A DNA stretch of 64,000 nt from Podaxis mareebaensis (Eukaryota; Basidiomycota; Agaricomycetes; Agaricales; Agaricaceae): contig JAEUWP010000180.1 in the NCBI GenBank assembly GCA_018524725.1, positions 310,001 through 374,000 on the forward strand, given 5' to 3'. Made by a program: the position numbers and the translations under genes. The notes under the pieces were generated by a model that did no database searches, was not told the origin of the DNA, and saw nothing but the letters and a program-made list of their open reading frames with translations. Numbering within the stretch: position 1 is the stretch's first letter; each line of letters starts with the position of its first letter. This document shows positions 46,052 through 57,806 of the stretch, piece after piece.

Positions 46052-46539
46052 CTAGGCTGAATTATTCGAACGAATGGTAGAAAAGAAAACGAAAAGAGGA
46101 ACGAAAGGAACGAATAGACAGCCTCAAGCTGTGGAGGACCAGCTCTTGACAGAGAGAAGAAAGTGACCAAGACACTGTCAAAGACACTCAACCGGCGATT
46201 ACGACAGAAGGGGCACCGCCAGATCTGACATGGTTTGGATATATCAACTGTCACTGGTTGGAATGATGCGCATGGTGCAGCGGGAAGAGCCCGGTGGGTA
46301 TGTGAATATGAATGTAGGACTGATCAGTGTAATCAGCCAGCTGTGCGACCGGGAGAGATGCGATACACCAGATACCACAAAAAGAAAATATATTGCAAGT
46401 GACTGTGGATGGTAGTGGAAGATGTGTATAATGCGCGGCTAATGAATCTGGCACAAATGCTGTACCCCATCACACAATATATACCTTATGCACCTAACCC
46501 TCTTTATCGCATCAGTACACGTTTCCCCCGCTCTTTAAC
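46052..46539. other. Divergent intergenic region
   Basis: Nearly 490 bp between divergent start codons of the beta-sandwich membrane protein and the 888-residue protein. Short open frames only. The last 100 bp includes ACACAATATATACC at about 46470-46484, a possible TATA-type element some 60 bp before the start at 46540. Confidence 0.35.
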
Positions 46540-49500
46540 ATGGCGTCCAAGCCAAAGCCCAAGTCGGGCACAAAACACACTACAAAGGATCTGGTCAAAG
46601 TTGGTCCCCGTGAGGTCTTCATCGATGCCGACAAAGCTCAGAAGTTGAGGGACGTCAAACCTACCACATCTCGTGCCCTTGTTTTGCGCAATGGAAAATA
46701 TGGCGTCCAAGGCAGCGGAGACATTGTGCTGATGTCCAAAATCAGTGGAAGGGAGAAGCTTGATCTGCTCGCGGGTATGTTTGTCGCCTGCTTCTTATTG
46801 CCATTGACCAGTTCCCTCAATTCATAGACCCGCAGAGGACCTTGTCGAACGAGCAAGCAAAGCTGTTGCGGCGCCATTTGACATTCAGAAGTGTCTTCGG
46901 ATTGCAGAGTCGCAGTACGATGGTGCGCATGTCGTCTCTTTTGCTTTGGGATTTCGTTTTTGAACTGCTATCCCAGCCTTTCGGGGAGACATATCCCACT
47001 TGCGCGACCCCGGAATGTTCATCAACATTATCACGGATGAGCTCGAGGCTAACATACGATACGACCCCAAGAGGCCAGACCCGTTGAGAAACCCCAGCTA
47101 CATCGCTAAGATCGTCACTACGAGGTACGTCTTATATGCGACTTGCAGCAAAGCTGCTTATCACCTGGCGCCCACCAGGATCCATAATCAATACATGCTC
47201 ACCTCTGCATGGAAGATTGTCCGAGATGTCCTTCGTGAGCTCGTCCATCGGGGAATGACAAACAAGAATGTCAAAGCTCTATTGAAGAACGACATGAGGA
47301 TACGGAGCCTTTACTTGGCGTTGGTCCACATGATTGAGGTAACAATCGACATATACCAACAGAGGTTTTCTGTTCTGGCGTTGAACTCCGGTATGCTCTA
47401 CTAAAGGGTTTCCTGGGAGCCACCCAGCTTATTCGAAGGAAACACCAGCTCATTATGCAAGATACTTCAAACAGCAACACACGGGTGATCCAACAGATGA
47501 ACCAGAAGTTGTCTTCGATCACAGCGAGTTACGAGAAGCTGCGCTATCGTTCATCGACTCCATCATAATTGAGCTCTGTTTTCCCAAGGCGCCCTACCCC
47601 AAATTTGTCCTATATCAGATCCTCCATGACGCTGCCGAAGAATCACCTAAAGAAACGAAACGGTTCTCTCAGCTTATGTGGGACGCCGTTGGCGATCTAT
47701 CAGTAAGTTCCGAAAGAGTATGGTGCAACAAGGGCTGGACTGACAGCGAGGAAGGAATGTGTCGAGCTGCATCAGCTTCTTGAAATCCCACTGCTCACAC
47801 CCGAGGCAAAAGAATGGAAGGACGAAGTTTCGCAGATGCCCCTGGAATTTGACCAATGGACAGACGCCCAGATGTTGTCGCTCAAGGCATCGGAAGAGAT
47901 TGCAAACTTTAAGGACTTGATCTTCCCCATAACCAGAACTGCGAAGAAGGTAATACTGGATCATATGTGGGCACGCATTGATCAGGTACGTTGCTATCTC
48001 TGACTATCCTTCGGGTCATGGACACTCATTGCATTTATGATTAGAACTACTTCAAGATCACTGGGAAGGATATTGATGATCTCTGGCAACTGAAAGGAGA
48101 AGAGACCACTCCTCAATGGACGAGTTTCTACATGAAACGGCCTTCACCAAACGGATACGACTCTGATGCAGAAGACAACGGAAGGCCAAACCTGCTTACC
48201 AGCAAAGCCAACAAGGACGTCAAGAAACCTCTGGCTATCACCAACTTTGCTGCCGATGGCGACACTGACTATGAAGATATGCCAGGCCTTCAAACTGTAT
48301 CCAATTCCTCCGACGACTATAGCTCCGCAGACGAATCTGATTCCGATGTCGACTATATTGACGATGATAGTGACGATGAGAGCGGATACAACACAGAGCA
48401 AGAGGATCAAATTAGAGAGTTGTTAAGGGAAGCGATGGATATTGCCCATGAAGGGGGTTGGTTTAACACGTCGGAGCAGCCTGCTGAGCCTGTCAATGTG
48501 GATGCTAGCCGAGACAGCAACCCGTTCCTCAAACTGTTGGGCTCATTGAGAGGTTAGCTGATGTTATTTTCTCTGATTCAAAGAATCTAAACTGTATTCG
48601 GCGTTCGTAGGACGCCTCTTTAGGCCAAGCCCTAAATTAAGGGTTCGCACTGCCACAGGCCCTGCAGCCCGCAGGGCGAAGACGACTCAACCAAAGAAAG
48701 GTAAGGTAAGGTTATTAATGGACAACAAGATAACCTTGCTGATCACATTCTCTCAGCTGCGCCTCCGAGCCAGAAAGCGACAGTCGAAGAAGTAACAGAC
48801 GAAGAGGGAGAGCCGCACACGCCAAAGAAGAAAAAGAAGAAGCCCAAGAAGAAAAAGAAACCAGCGGCTGCCACGACGGGGGAGCAAATCAATAACGGTG
48901 TCCCCGTACCTTCTTCCCCGACGCCATCAACAGGGAGCAAACCGTTGCCATTATCACCTCAATCTCCCAACGCATCTTCTTCCGCGACCAATGTCACGAA
49001 CCCAGTTTCGCCGAAGTCACCCAAGAAGGTTGCGGTATCCAAGGCCAAACCTGCGGCACCGACAATCTCAGCAGCAGCCATTCCTACATTCGAAACCACA
49101 ACAAACTACGGTCAATCCGCACGCACATATCTGTCCACGCTTGAGACCCACAAAGTTAAGACCAAGACCCGCACCGACCAGGCATCGATATTCTCGAAAG
49201 ATGAAGAGAAACAACCGAGCGGGAGTAGTGTCATGTCTAAATTGGGCCTTGGGAGTCAGAAACCTTTGATGGAGGAGTTGGAGCAGAAGGCTGCACAATC
49301 GAGTTGGTTTGCGAAGCTGTCGAAGAAGACGAATGGACTCATGCACCACCTACTTCGGACTTCGGATGATGTGAAGCAAGGGAAGGGTGGGATGAGATGG
49401 GATGATTTCGTCAAGGTGCGTTGCTCTTTTGTTGTCGGACTGTGAGGTAATTTATGCCGATCTTCCACGAAGCTTATGACAGAAATGGGGTTCGACTACG

Positions 49501-49834
49501 ATCCCAGTACGGCAGGCTCGAGTGTAAGATTTATTCCGCCCGGGAAGGACGACCATGTACGTTCTGACGTTTCACCATTTAATGCACCATAATCTAACCT
49601 TTAGTCTCTTTAGCCTATTAGCTTCCACAAACGTATGTTACTCCATAAATCAACTGCTCACATTCCAGCTTGCTGACTATCCGGTTTTTAGCACATCCCA
49701 AACCATACATTGACGCTTGGAAACTAAGAGGTATGGCGCGTCGACTCAAGGACCATTATGGTTGGGACGAGGAGGTCTTCATGAGTCACGCAACGCTTTA
49801 TTCTTCAGACTCGGAGAAGGACGAAGAATATTAG
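46540..49834 (+). CDS. Protein of unknown function with C-terminal HicA-like domain
   Basis: Exons 46540-46774, 46836-46922, 46977-47124, 47179-47338, 47363-47390 (28 nt), 47428-47702, 47755-47985, 48045-48552, 48611-48700, 48757-49415, 49473-49556, 49614-49632 (19 nt) and 49692-49834 join to 888 residues. The first roughly 450 residues are helical, with conserved-looking blocks (LRDPGMFINIITDELEANIR, VKALLKNDMRIRSLYLALVH, SFIDSIIIELCFPKAPYPKF), and I do not recognise them. Then come an acidic stretch (48300-48420), a poly-lysine patch (48825-48860, possible nuclear signal) and a Ser/Pro linker. The last 90 residues look like a HicA (YcfA) fold: MRWDDFVKLMTEMGF, GSSVRF, PISFHKPHP, RRLKDHYGW. 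The bacterial Gly-Ser-His catalytic motif reads Gly-Ser-Ser here, so RNase activity is doubtful. No HicB partner lies nearby. Confidence 0.8.
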
Positions 49835-50060
49835 GCATAGGGTTTACGGGACAGGCACTCGGAATTTGAGTATATATCTCTGTCACGAATACATACTTCT
49901 GGGGTAATATGTAATATCTTTCATCGCCTTATGATACGGAATCCCAACAACTGACTGGTCAAGTTGCGATCTATTCCGGGTGCTGCACCATGTGCCCTCC
50001 TCGGTGTCAAGGGAGATCATCCGCAAAAAAGGGGCCCCACGGGTTCAGGTTTCCACGACT

Positions 50061-52584
50061 CTAACCAGACCTGCGGATGTTCGCTTCGAGATAGGTTGGG
50101 GCAGACCCAGTAGGTGCTTTGGGGGTTTGTCGTGCAATGACCAGGCAGTTGCGTCCTTCTGAACCTAAGAGGAACGTGGCATCATCCACCGTACAAGAGG
50201 GAAAGATAGGTCGCGGCAAGCGCAAATCCACAAGAAATATCTCTAATTTCCAACCCTCCTGTGTAGAACAATGCGAATCAGGTGAACTCAATAGAACCAA
50301 CGAGTTAAATTCCAACCTTAAACGTCAACGGGAGTCCCTGGATTCGATCTCTATCCAGAGACCTCCGAAGTTCTGTGTATCTTCCCAATGGATCCAAATC
50401 TCCCGCGGTCTTGTCGACTGGCACCATGAGGGGTATCCGCTGTGAAGAAATGAGCAAACAATATTCAGTCGCACCACGACGAACCCACCTTGAAATACAC
50501 CCAATTGAGAAATTTGATAAACGACGCCAGATGCTCTTCGTTCAGATTCAAATGGCAAAAATTGAACATTTCGAGCTCCGCCCCGATGTCTTTGAGATAT
50601 TTATCTTGAACCTTCAAACAGGAAGTCCACATTGTCCTTGCAGCAAACAAGTGTACCTGCCACAAGGTATCTTGTTGCCTTTGGTGAAGGTCCTGTTGAT
50701 TTCCGTGAGGTTCTAATTCCCAACTTAATTGCATTGGCCTCGTGTAACACTTTGACCAGTCTGTCCATTTAACAAATTAGAGTAGCACCCAAGTTATCGG
50801 GACATATCTCACCTTGATGTCTACATTCACTGGCTATCAATGCATTGTTCCAACGAAGGCAGTGGGTCGCTACATCGTACCATACCCATGCGACATCAAG
50901 TGCCAGGTGTCCTGATCGACGTGGGTTCTTGAGAAATTCTCCAAAAGAAGCGTGGTAAAGCCCTATTCGGCGCTCAAAGCAGTGGGGAGGGGTCGGGATA
51001 TCGAGAACGGAATGCAAATTTTGTAGGGCAGTGTAGAAGGAGCCGCGACTAAGGCAAAGGAAGTTTGATAATTCACAGGCAGTGAACGAGTGGGACGGAT
51101 ACAGGATGCAAAATCCAAGGATGCGCATCGTGGTCGGAAGGATGTGGGCAGGTACATCAGAGAGGACCTGTCTATAAAGAAGATCAAGCGCATGAAGGGG
51201 ATTGATAGCACCAGGAAGCGTCAGATTGTTTATGAACCGGAGACAGATCTCGAGTTGAGCTGCTGGATCACCTTGTTCCTGATCGCCAATAAATCTAAGA
51301 ATGGTGTCGGTAAAACTGAAAAGGCCAGATGAAGCACGAGCTATCCGGCGTATTGTGGCTTCCTTTGGCCATGGCTTATTGGCATCAAAAATGTCCCAGA
51401 ATTTTTGTTGGATTTTGAGGAACCCATCTTGAAGAACGCGATAAGCATCCGCCTGGGCCTCGGCATCATCAATCAGGAGCTCTTCTCGTGCGCAGTTAGC
51501 ATGAAAATCTGCATTCGAGAAAATGCCCTTCAAATGCCATTCGGGGCGGCTGCAGATCATCCAAAGGAGAGGAAAGGTATCCGTTACTCGAACGTGCTCG
51601 CAGATGAGGTCAACAAACTCGCATTGAGCCTCTTTACTGCTGCACTCGTCCAGGCCGTCAAGAAGAATGAGTAAGGGCTTCTGGGAAATATGCGGTTTGG
51701 ATGCCATCAGTGCTTTGAACGGTTCAATGATGAGCTCTCGGAATTGAGTGCGTAATTTTTTTTCGAGGAGTGTAGGGTCATCGGCGAGACGCTGGGTAAT
51801 CACCTGTCGATAATCTGAGTGTAGGGTGGCGAGTTGATAAGCGAGGGTGGGGATAACAGACATGGGGTCATCGCGATCGTTTAGCCTGGAGAAGAAGAAG
51901 GCTGCGCCCAGAGACCCAGAAGCCTTAAATTGTTCGGCGATGGTTTGGGCAACTGCTGATTTTCCGACGCCGGCAGGACCAAAAAGCCAAAGCATATTCC
52001 AGTCACGTTTCCCGCTGGTGAACCAAGTTGTGATTCGGCTTCTGAGGCTTTGCCGGGTTTCCGGGTGACATTTGGGAGGAGGATGACGGGCAGAAGAGTC
52101 CACTTCAGTACCCGCAACTCTCTTCTGTTCCAGGAGATGCAGGGCTGCTGAAGTCAGTAAGCGTGGTGATTCAAAGGGTATAGACCGTACCCGTCCTTCC
52201 AGAATCGAGATGTTGGATAAGATTCTCGATATTAACCATGGAAGATTCACGGATGAGGATACTGTGAGAGTTCGATATGAATCCGGCTGAGGAGCGAAGT
52301 TCCCCTGCAGACTGTGAGTACGTTTTCATGAACTAGTGGATCTTTTTACCGGTAACAAAAGGTGTGGGATGGCTAGAATCAGCACCAGCGTTGTCGACAG
52401 GCGGTGGTAGGTTGCTGGCGTTAACGGTTTGAGTGCCACTGAGAGGCTCGCTCGACCACTGCTGAGCACGCGGGAAGGGGGTTGTGTTTCCAGATTGAAT
52501 CAACGTTGGATCAGAAGAATCCAAGTTTCGATCTTCAGTCCTGAAGTGAGAGACGAGGGACTTGATGGTTTGAAGAAGCGGCAT
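50061..52584 (-). CDS. NACHT-type P-loop NTPase
   Basis: STAND-class ATPase related to fungal NLR-like proteins; many are suspected in non-self recognition, but the role here is unknown. Model: 52584-52357, 52304-50813, 50712-50489, 50439-50317, 50258-50061; 754 residues. Walker A GPAGVGKS is at about 185-192, Walker B LLILLDGLDEC at about 287-297, with the sensor-like CSRPEW and the post-NACHT helical region HALDLLYRQVLSDVP, GFCILYPSHSFTACELSNFL, GLYHASFGEFL. I saw no ankyrin, WD40 or TPR repeats after the NACHT part; the C-terminus is about 190 residues of unrecognised sequence ending ANIRRSG. Two junctions are uncertain: intron 1 needs a GTTACC donor, and intron 2 (100 nt) could start 24 nt further on. 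It starts 102 bp after the Rec114-like stop, same strand. Confidence 0.8.
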
Positions 52585-52686
52585 GGATAACGTCGAGGAT
52601 AAAGATGAAAAGTAAATTGATATCAAGGACTGTATTAAACGCCCAGGCTGTGCAAATCCGCCCTATAATTAGGTACTTGCAGAAGT

Positions 52687-54020
52687 CTAACTAATTCCGG
52701 CAAGGCTCTTGATTCTCCATAATTGATCGAGCTTTTCTACCTTAAGGGAGGGGGTGGGCACTACAATCGAGAACCAGAACGAGGGTCACCTACCAGTGAA
52801 ATGAACCCATCTTCGCGAATAACATCACCTGCGGCTTGTTCTAGGATACGCAACGGTGAGTCGTAGATGTGGGTAGTCTCTTTGAGGGCAGAAAAGATGG
52901 GGTAGTTCGATGTTTTTGTGTCCATTTGGTTCGCAGCTTTCTTCAGATCTGCATTATCCACTAGCCGCGCAGATACTGGAGCTTGTGAGGAACTAGGAGT
53001 AGTGTAGGTTTGGCTGGACATTTGAGGTAGTTCGGTGAGTTGTCGAGCAGATGACGGGGGGGAGTTCCAGTCCCCAACATCAGTTTCTTCAAAGCCGAGG
53101 GACGAGGTCGTCCTGTAAAGCGCCTGTGATGGAATTGATGGTGGTTGCATCGCAGACGCCCTTGGTGTGCTGGCAACGACCATATTGTCGCCAACCCGGC
53201 TCCGTCGTAGATTAACCTGGGAGCAGCCAGTAGCATCGAGTTTATCAGCTATCACTGACCGGTTATCTGAAGCTGAAGTAGTGGAAACGGGAGGAATTTG
53301 AGAGCCTTGTAACTGGAAAATAGAATACGAAGACGCCAAAGAGAGATCTGTGAGGGGCTGCGAATTCACGGAAGTGGGAATTTGTAATTGTTGCTTTGCT
53401 GTCGGGTTAGGGCTCATTTTGCACGGACAAACACCACTGATAGAGTTAATAAATGCGCGTGTATCTTGCTCAGAAGCAAAAGAAACTTGAAATCGACGAA
53501 ATGTCTGTCGAATAAACCAGGCAGTCAGCTTCTGGGTATGAAAAGAGAATGATTGAGCGTGAATACAGGAGCATTGATCTCGTGAAGCGGGTAGAGGTAC
53601 CGTATGCCGACTACCGTACCCCTGTACACGGCCTTCAATGGTATGTTCATCTGTGCTCCAGGCCTTTCTGGAAGAGATGAGAATGCAAACAGGTCCACGT
53701 CTTCCTACGATCCCCGCGAGGCCACGATTCAGCAACAGGGAGCATACAGATTAATAATTTTTGCAACTCGCAAGCACTATTTCAGAGCTGTCGTTGACGG
53801 TTATAATGCCTCCATTCTGTATCGTCCAGATAACCTTGACACGGACACTTCGAACTTCCGCCTTTTCGCTTTTGATGATATCGAGGACGAGTCGTAGAAC
53901 TGGGTTCGTAAAGTGCTGCCAGTCCGATGTGCCCGTAGAATTATGACCTTGGCCAACGGGGTAAGACCTTGAATATTTCAAAAGGGAGTATGTCGTAGTC
54001 ATTGTTGTGGAACGAGCCAT
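52687..54020 (-). CDS. REC114: Rec114-like meiotic double-strand-break protein
   Basis: Rec114 (fission yeast Rec7) forms a complex with Mei4 and, with Mer2, recruits Spo11 to start meiotic recombination. Exons 54020-53768, 53704-52794 and 52740-52687 give 405 residues. The N-terminal PH-like region shows the family's short motifs: YSLLKYSRSYP, DWQHFTNPVLRLVLDI, VCILISSRKAW, and the core FRRFQVSFASEQDTRAFINSI followed by CPCK, which aligns with the vertebrate FRVQFSGES motif. A Ser/Thr/Pro-rich linker of about 200 residues leads to a C-terminal helix, FISLVEKLDQLWRIKSLAG, seen only if the last intron (GTAGGT...AAG) is spliced. The first intron (GCGA/GTTGCA) is the weaker junction. Identification rests on motif recall; sequence identity in this family is always low. 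Confidence 0.68.
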
Positions 54021-54342
54021 GAGGGACCCGAAAACTTAAACGTTTAAGTACAAGGTTGCTCGTACCTGAAAATTAGGACGCTCGCTTTTAAGGGCCGTGA
54101 CGTCCGTTGACATCTGTGACGTATTGTTTGTCTACACTATTGTGGGCCAAACATTGGATATGTCCTCTGGGGACAGCACGTACTCAACGTCCAACGATTA
54201 TCCAGTTTCGCAAGCTCATCCACGCACGTCCAGCAGATCTGCAACGCCTGCGACATCGTCATACCACCAAAATTAGATGCCGGGCTGCCCGAATGATTGC
54301 AAAGCGCCCAAGAAAGTTCTTAACAGGGTCGGGAGGGCTATT

Positions 54343-55339
54343 ATGAAATCGTATCGATTCCATGTACCCAAATACGATCTACCGCTGCTGTTGCGACCAG
54401 TGCGTGCTCTCCGTTCTTTTTTGATACTAGCACTAACGATGTTGTAGTGGTTCCTCGTATTTACATGTATCATAATGGTCACTCTGGCTTTCCTAGGCTT
54501 CACAAACTTTTCTCGAGCGCTACCACTTAATGATAAACTCCTCCATTTCCTATGTTTCGCTCTCGCAACAGGAGTGTTTTATTTCATTGTCGATGTCGAA
54601 GAGTACGCCGCCTTTTGCCTCTCCACCTCACCGCGACCGTTGACACACCGGAATCAGGAGTGCACGAAGAATATGGTTCTGGCGCCACTTCGGCCTCTTG
54701 TTCACCTTTCTCACTTGCTTCCTATGTGGTGGTATCCTGAGTGAAGTCATACAATCACTTCTCCCCGTACGTCTTCCTCATTCTTCACTCTCACATGACT
54801 AATACCATGCCCAGTATAAGGAATTCCAGATCGGTGACGTCGTTGTAAGCACGACCTCCCTATCCTTACTCCGGACCCTCATCTGTAACTAACGCAATAA
54901 ATCTCGTTTCGCATTTGCTACCTGGCACCTCTCAAACGGTCTTACCCTTCAGGCTAACCTCCTTGGGTCTACTTTAGGCCTCCTCGTTTCCTTCCACCTA
55001 GAAAAGTATTACCGTTACCGGCGCGAAATTTCTCGGCTCTACAGGCCTTTGGACAGCGACTCCCTATCTGATTTTGAAGACGACTTGGAGAGTCTCGGTA
55101 CGCAGCTCCTACCGACGCGTCGCCCCGTCAGCATCGATGGAGGGGGAGGGGGTAAAGGTGGCAACGGTAAGCCGAAGGGAAGGGTGAGATTTGCCAATGT
55201 TTGGGATGAGAGAGAGGAATTATTTGAAGTTGGAGAGGATAGCGAGGAAGAACCAGAGGCGGAAAATTTGTCAGTACAGCAGAGGGAGGTTCCCAAACAT
55301 GTGCAAGAACAGCCTCGGCAGGCGGTTTTATCTACTTAA
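54343..55339 (+). CDS. VanZ-like membrane protein
   Basis: Fungal member of the VanZ-like membrane family, function unknown. Exons 54343-54399, 54448-54602, 54658-54766, 54815-54844 (30 nt) and 54953-55339 give 245 residues. Four hydrophobic segments: WFLVFTCIIMVTLAFLGF, KLLHFLCFALATGVFYFIVD, FGLLFTFLTCFLCGGILSEV and ANLLGSTLGLLVSFHLEKYY. The VanZ hallmarks are NDKLLHFLCF, RRIWFWRH, the E-(V/F)-(I/V)-Q motif in SEVIQSLLP and FQIGDVVANLLGS. The second intron's distal acceptor (GAATCAG/GAG) restores the ARRIWFWRH block. The acidic C-terminal tail (about 100 residues, GGGGGKGGNGKPKGRVRF, EDSEEEPEAE) is cytosolic by inference. It is divergent from the Rec114-like gene (322 bp) and converges on the Mmc1-like gene (113 bp). 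Confidence 0.82.
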
Positions 55340-55452
55340 CCCATCTGTTTTTATGTATTAGTAGTTGGAACATCTAGCCCTTTTTGCCAGCAAAGCTTAA
55401 GAGAGGAGGGGATAAGGATATATGGATTCTATAATGAAAAGACGGGGTCCGG

Positions 55453-57806
55453 CTATGCTTGTGTCCGTAGGGTGATCTCTTTCAGTTCGCCTTGCAACTT
55501 GACAACGTCGTCCTTCACTTTATCGACCTCTTCTTGGCGTTGGTGGCACAGCTCCTTGAGGCCTTGACAAGCAGCATCAGCGACGACCACAACTTGCTCC
55601 TTCATAACATCGTCCACCCTCATCTGTAAAATCCAAAACATTCTCGATTGGACTGATATTCCGACAGAAGAGTATGACCAGACCGTACCTTCAAATCCCT
55701 CTCAAGACCTTGCCCGATGCGTTCCCAATCAGCCCACCACCTTCTCTTCTCCTTCTCCCACTTACCCACCGCCCATCTCACACTAATCACAGTACCTAAC
55801 AACCCCAACCCGATCCCAGTCGTAGGATCCATACCCATCCCAACAGCATTCCACACTCCCGACCCGGCGCTCTCTCCAACACTTTGCATGAGGTATCCCA
55901 TCCATCCGGCCCATGTGAACCCAGAACTGCCAGCAACGCCGGCAGACATGCCGAATAAGAGTCGTTGCGCTTTGACGTGTAGACGGGTAGTTGGGTAGGT
56001 GAGGAGTTGGGATTTGCGCTTTGTGATCGGGAGCGTCAGGGAACGAGGGGTGAGGTTGTAGGAGGGTGAGGAACAAAGTTGGGAGAGGCTGTTTTTAAGG
56101 ATGTGTGCTGTGAAGAGTGGGTGGGTGTGGGAGGGTATTGATGGGGGTGTAAGGGTAGGTGTTTGGTGGTCCACGAGTGTTGTTGCTAATTTCGTGAATT
56201 CTTGTTGGAGTGAGAGGAGGCGGCCGGTTTGGAGGATGAGCTGGGTAGCGACAATGTCAGAAAGTTCGCAACTCGAGCCACAAGGGGTAGCAAACCTTTT
56301 TCTCCAGGTCCTTACGCCAAACTCGATCCAAGGCACCGCCTACGATCCCACTAACCTCATCGACGCGCCACATAGTCTTCCACCAGCTCAATCTATCCAA
56401 CACTGTTTTCATCTCTTTACTCGCCGACCTCAAGGACTCGCCAACAACATCCATCTCACTCTTCGTTTCCTGTCTAATGGTACCCGGAGCACCACCGTAT
56501 CCGAGAACCTCACCAGGCACCCGAATCTTTGCTTCCTCAGCCCGCCCAGTAAGCCGACTAACACCCTCCTGGATATCATCCAAACTCCTCTGCACATCTT
56601 GCACATGAGTGCAAAATGCATTCAGAGCGTCGTGTAGCTGAGTTACAGCAGTCTTGTTCCGCAAAAAAGCTGCGGGAGAGGGTGTTTTGATCCCAGCGTC
56701 TACAACGTTGCGAATGGCTTTGGTGACAAGTGAGATTCCGGATCCTGTGAAATTATCCTGGTATTGTTGAATTGCGGGAGCGGAGGTTGGGTTGGCGCGG
56801 AACGTTTCGATGGCGGAGAGTGCACGAGAGGGGTCTACGAATAGTAGTCTTTGGTCCCAGCCTTCTTGGGTGTTACTCTCAGAGTTTGATGCTGGTGCAA
56901 GAAGTTGGTCCTGGATATTGCGCTGAAGGATCGTGTTGTTCAAATTAGGGGATGCGGACGCAACCAAGATAGCATGTGAAGGGAAGTTGAGGCGTTCGAG
57001 TGTAGAAAGGAGTGTGGTGAGAGGGTTGAAAACGATTATTGGGACATCGGCTTTGAAGAGGGCCGCGGGAAGAGTGGGATTAGGGGAGGTCAAAAGAGAG
57101 GTTGGGAGTCGTAGTTCTGTTATTTCTAATGGGACAGAGAACTGTCGAAGGTAGGAGGCAGGAAGTTGAATCGAAGCGTCGTCAGATTTGGTTCTGCAAA
57201 AAGTCAGTATGAGAAATGCCAGGGGAAAATGGGGACATTCAAACTCACGAGATAGTCAGGTCCGACGAAGGATTTGATTTCTTCCAGCGGTTTCGCAGAA
57301 GTTCCTCTTGAGTTCGGTCAGAGCTCAGAGGCTCATCCAGCAGGGCGGTTACGAGATCATCTGCGCCAGACCATTCATCGACACCAAGGACTGCGGAGGT
57401 CGTCGTGAGTTTTGTCACAGAAGCGGGGGAATTGGACCGTACCAGCGACTCGGGCCGGGCGTTCAGCAGCGGTGGATAAGTTTTCAAAGGTATCTGACAA
57501 AACGTCTCTCCAGAATGCGACAGCCCCAGCTGTCCGTGGTAAATCCGAGGGTCTTTCCCCGACTTCGAAGGTAGGCTCTAGGAGATTTTCTATTTTGTGT
57601 TGTACCGTCAAGGCCTTATGTCGCGTGGTAGCTAGTTCTGCCTGCGAGGCATTAGAGGAACAAACGGTTGACGTTGAGAATGGTCGGATTCCTGGTTGGT
57701 TTGGCCCGAGTTTACATCCAGGTAATTTTACATTTTGCCGACATTTGCGAGGAACTTTCCTAGGGAGGCGCTTGGGAGCGAGAGCTGAGAAGGTACATTT
57801 GTGCAT
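55453..57806 (-). CDS. MMC1: Mmc1-like mitochondrial protein
   Basis: Likely mitochondrial inner-membrane or matrix protein of the fungal Mmc1 family, described as dynamin-like and linked to cristae shape. Exons 57806-57443, 57390-57249, 57193-56296, 56240-55689 and 55623-55453 give 708 residues. The N-terminus is basic and Arg/Lys/Ser-rich with no early acidic residue (MHKCTFSALAPKRLPRKVPR), a good presequence. The middle (VPIIVFNPLTTLLS, AILVASAS, LFVDPSRAL) looks like a Rossmann-type P-loop fold lacking a GKS motif. Near the C-terminus, GYLMQSVGES and GIGLGLLGTVISVRWAVGKWEKEKRRWW could form membrane hairpins, followed by a coiled coil (CHQRQEEVDKVKDDVVKLQG). The family name is from memory, and orthology is not certain. 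Confidence 0.7.

Noticed and set aside
46540..49834. A complete HicAB toxin-antitoxin system
   Set aside because: Only a HicA-like domain is present, inside a large eukaryotic multi-exon gene, with no HicB-like neighbour and without the catalytic histidine.
50769..52250. The 493-codon open frame as the full NACHT gene ending in LIC
   Set aside because: Three further in-frame exons downstream (50712-50489, 50439-50317, 50258-50061) have clean splice sites and protein-like sequence, so the stop at 50769 is probably intronic.
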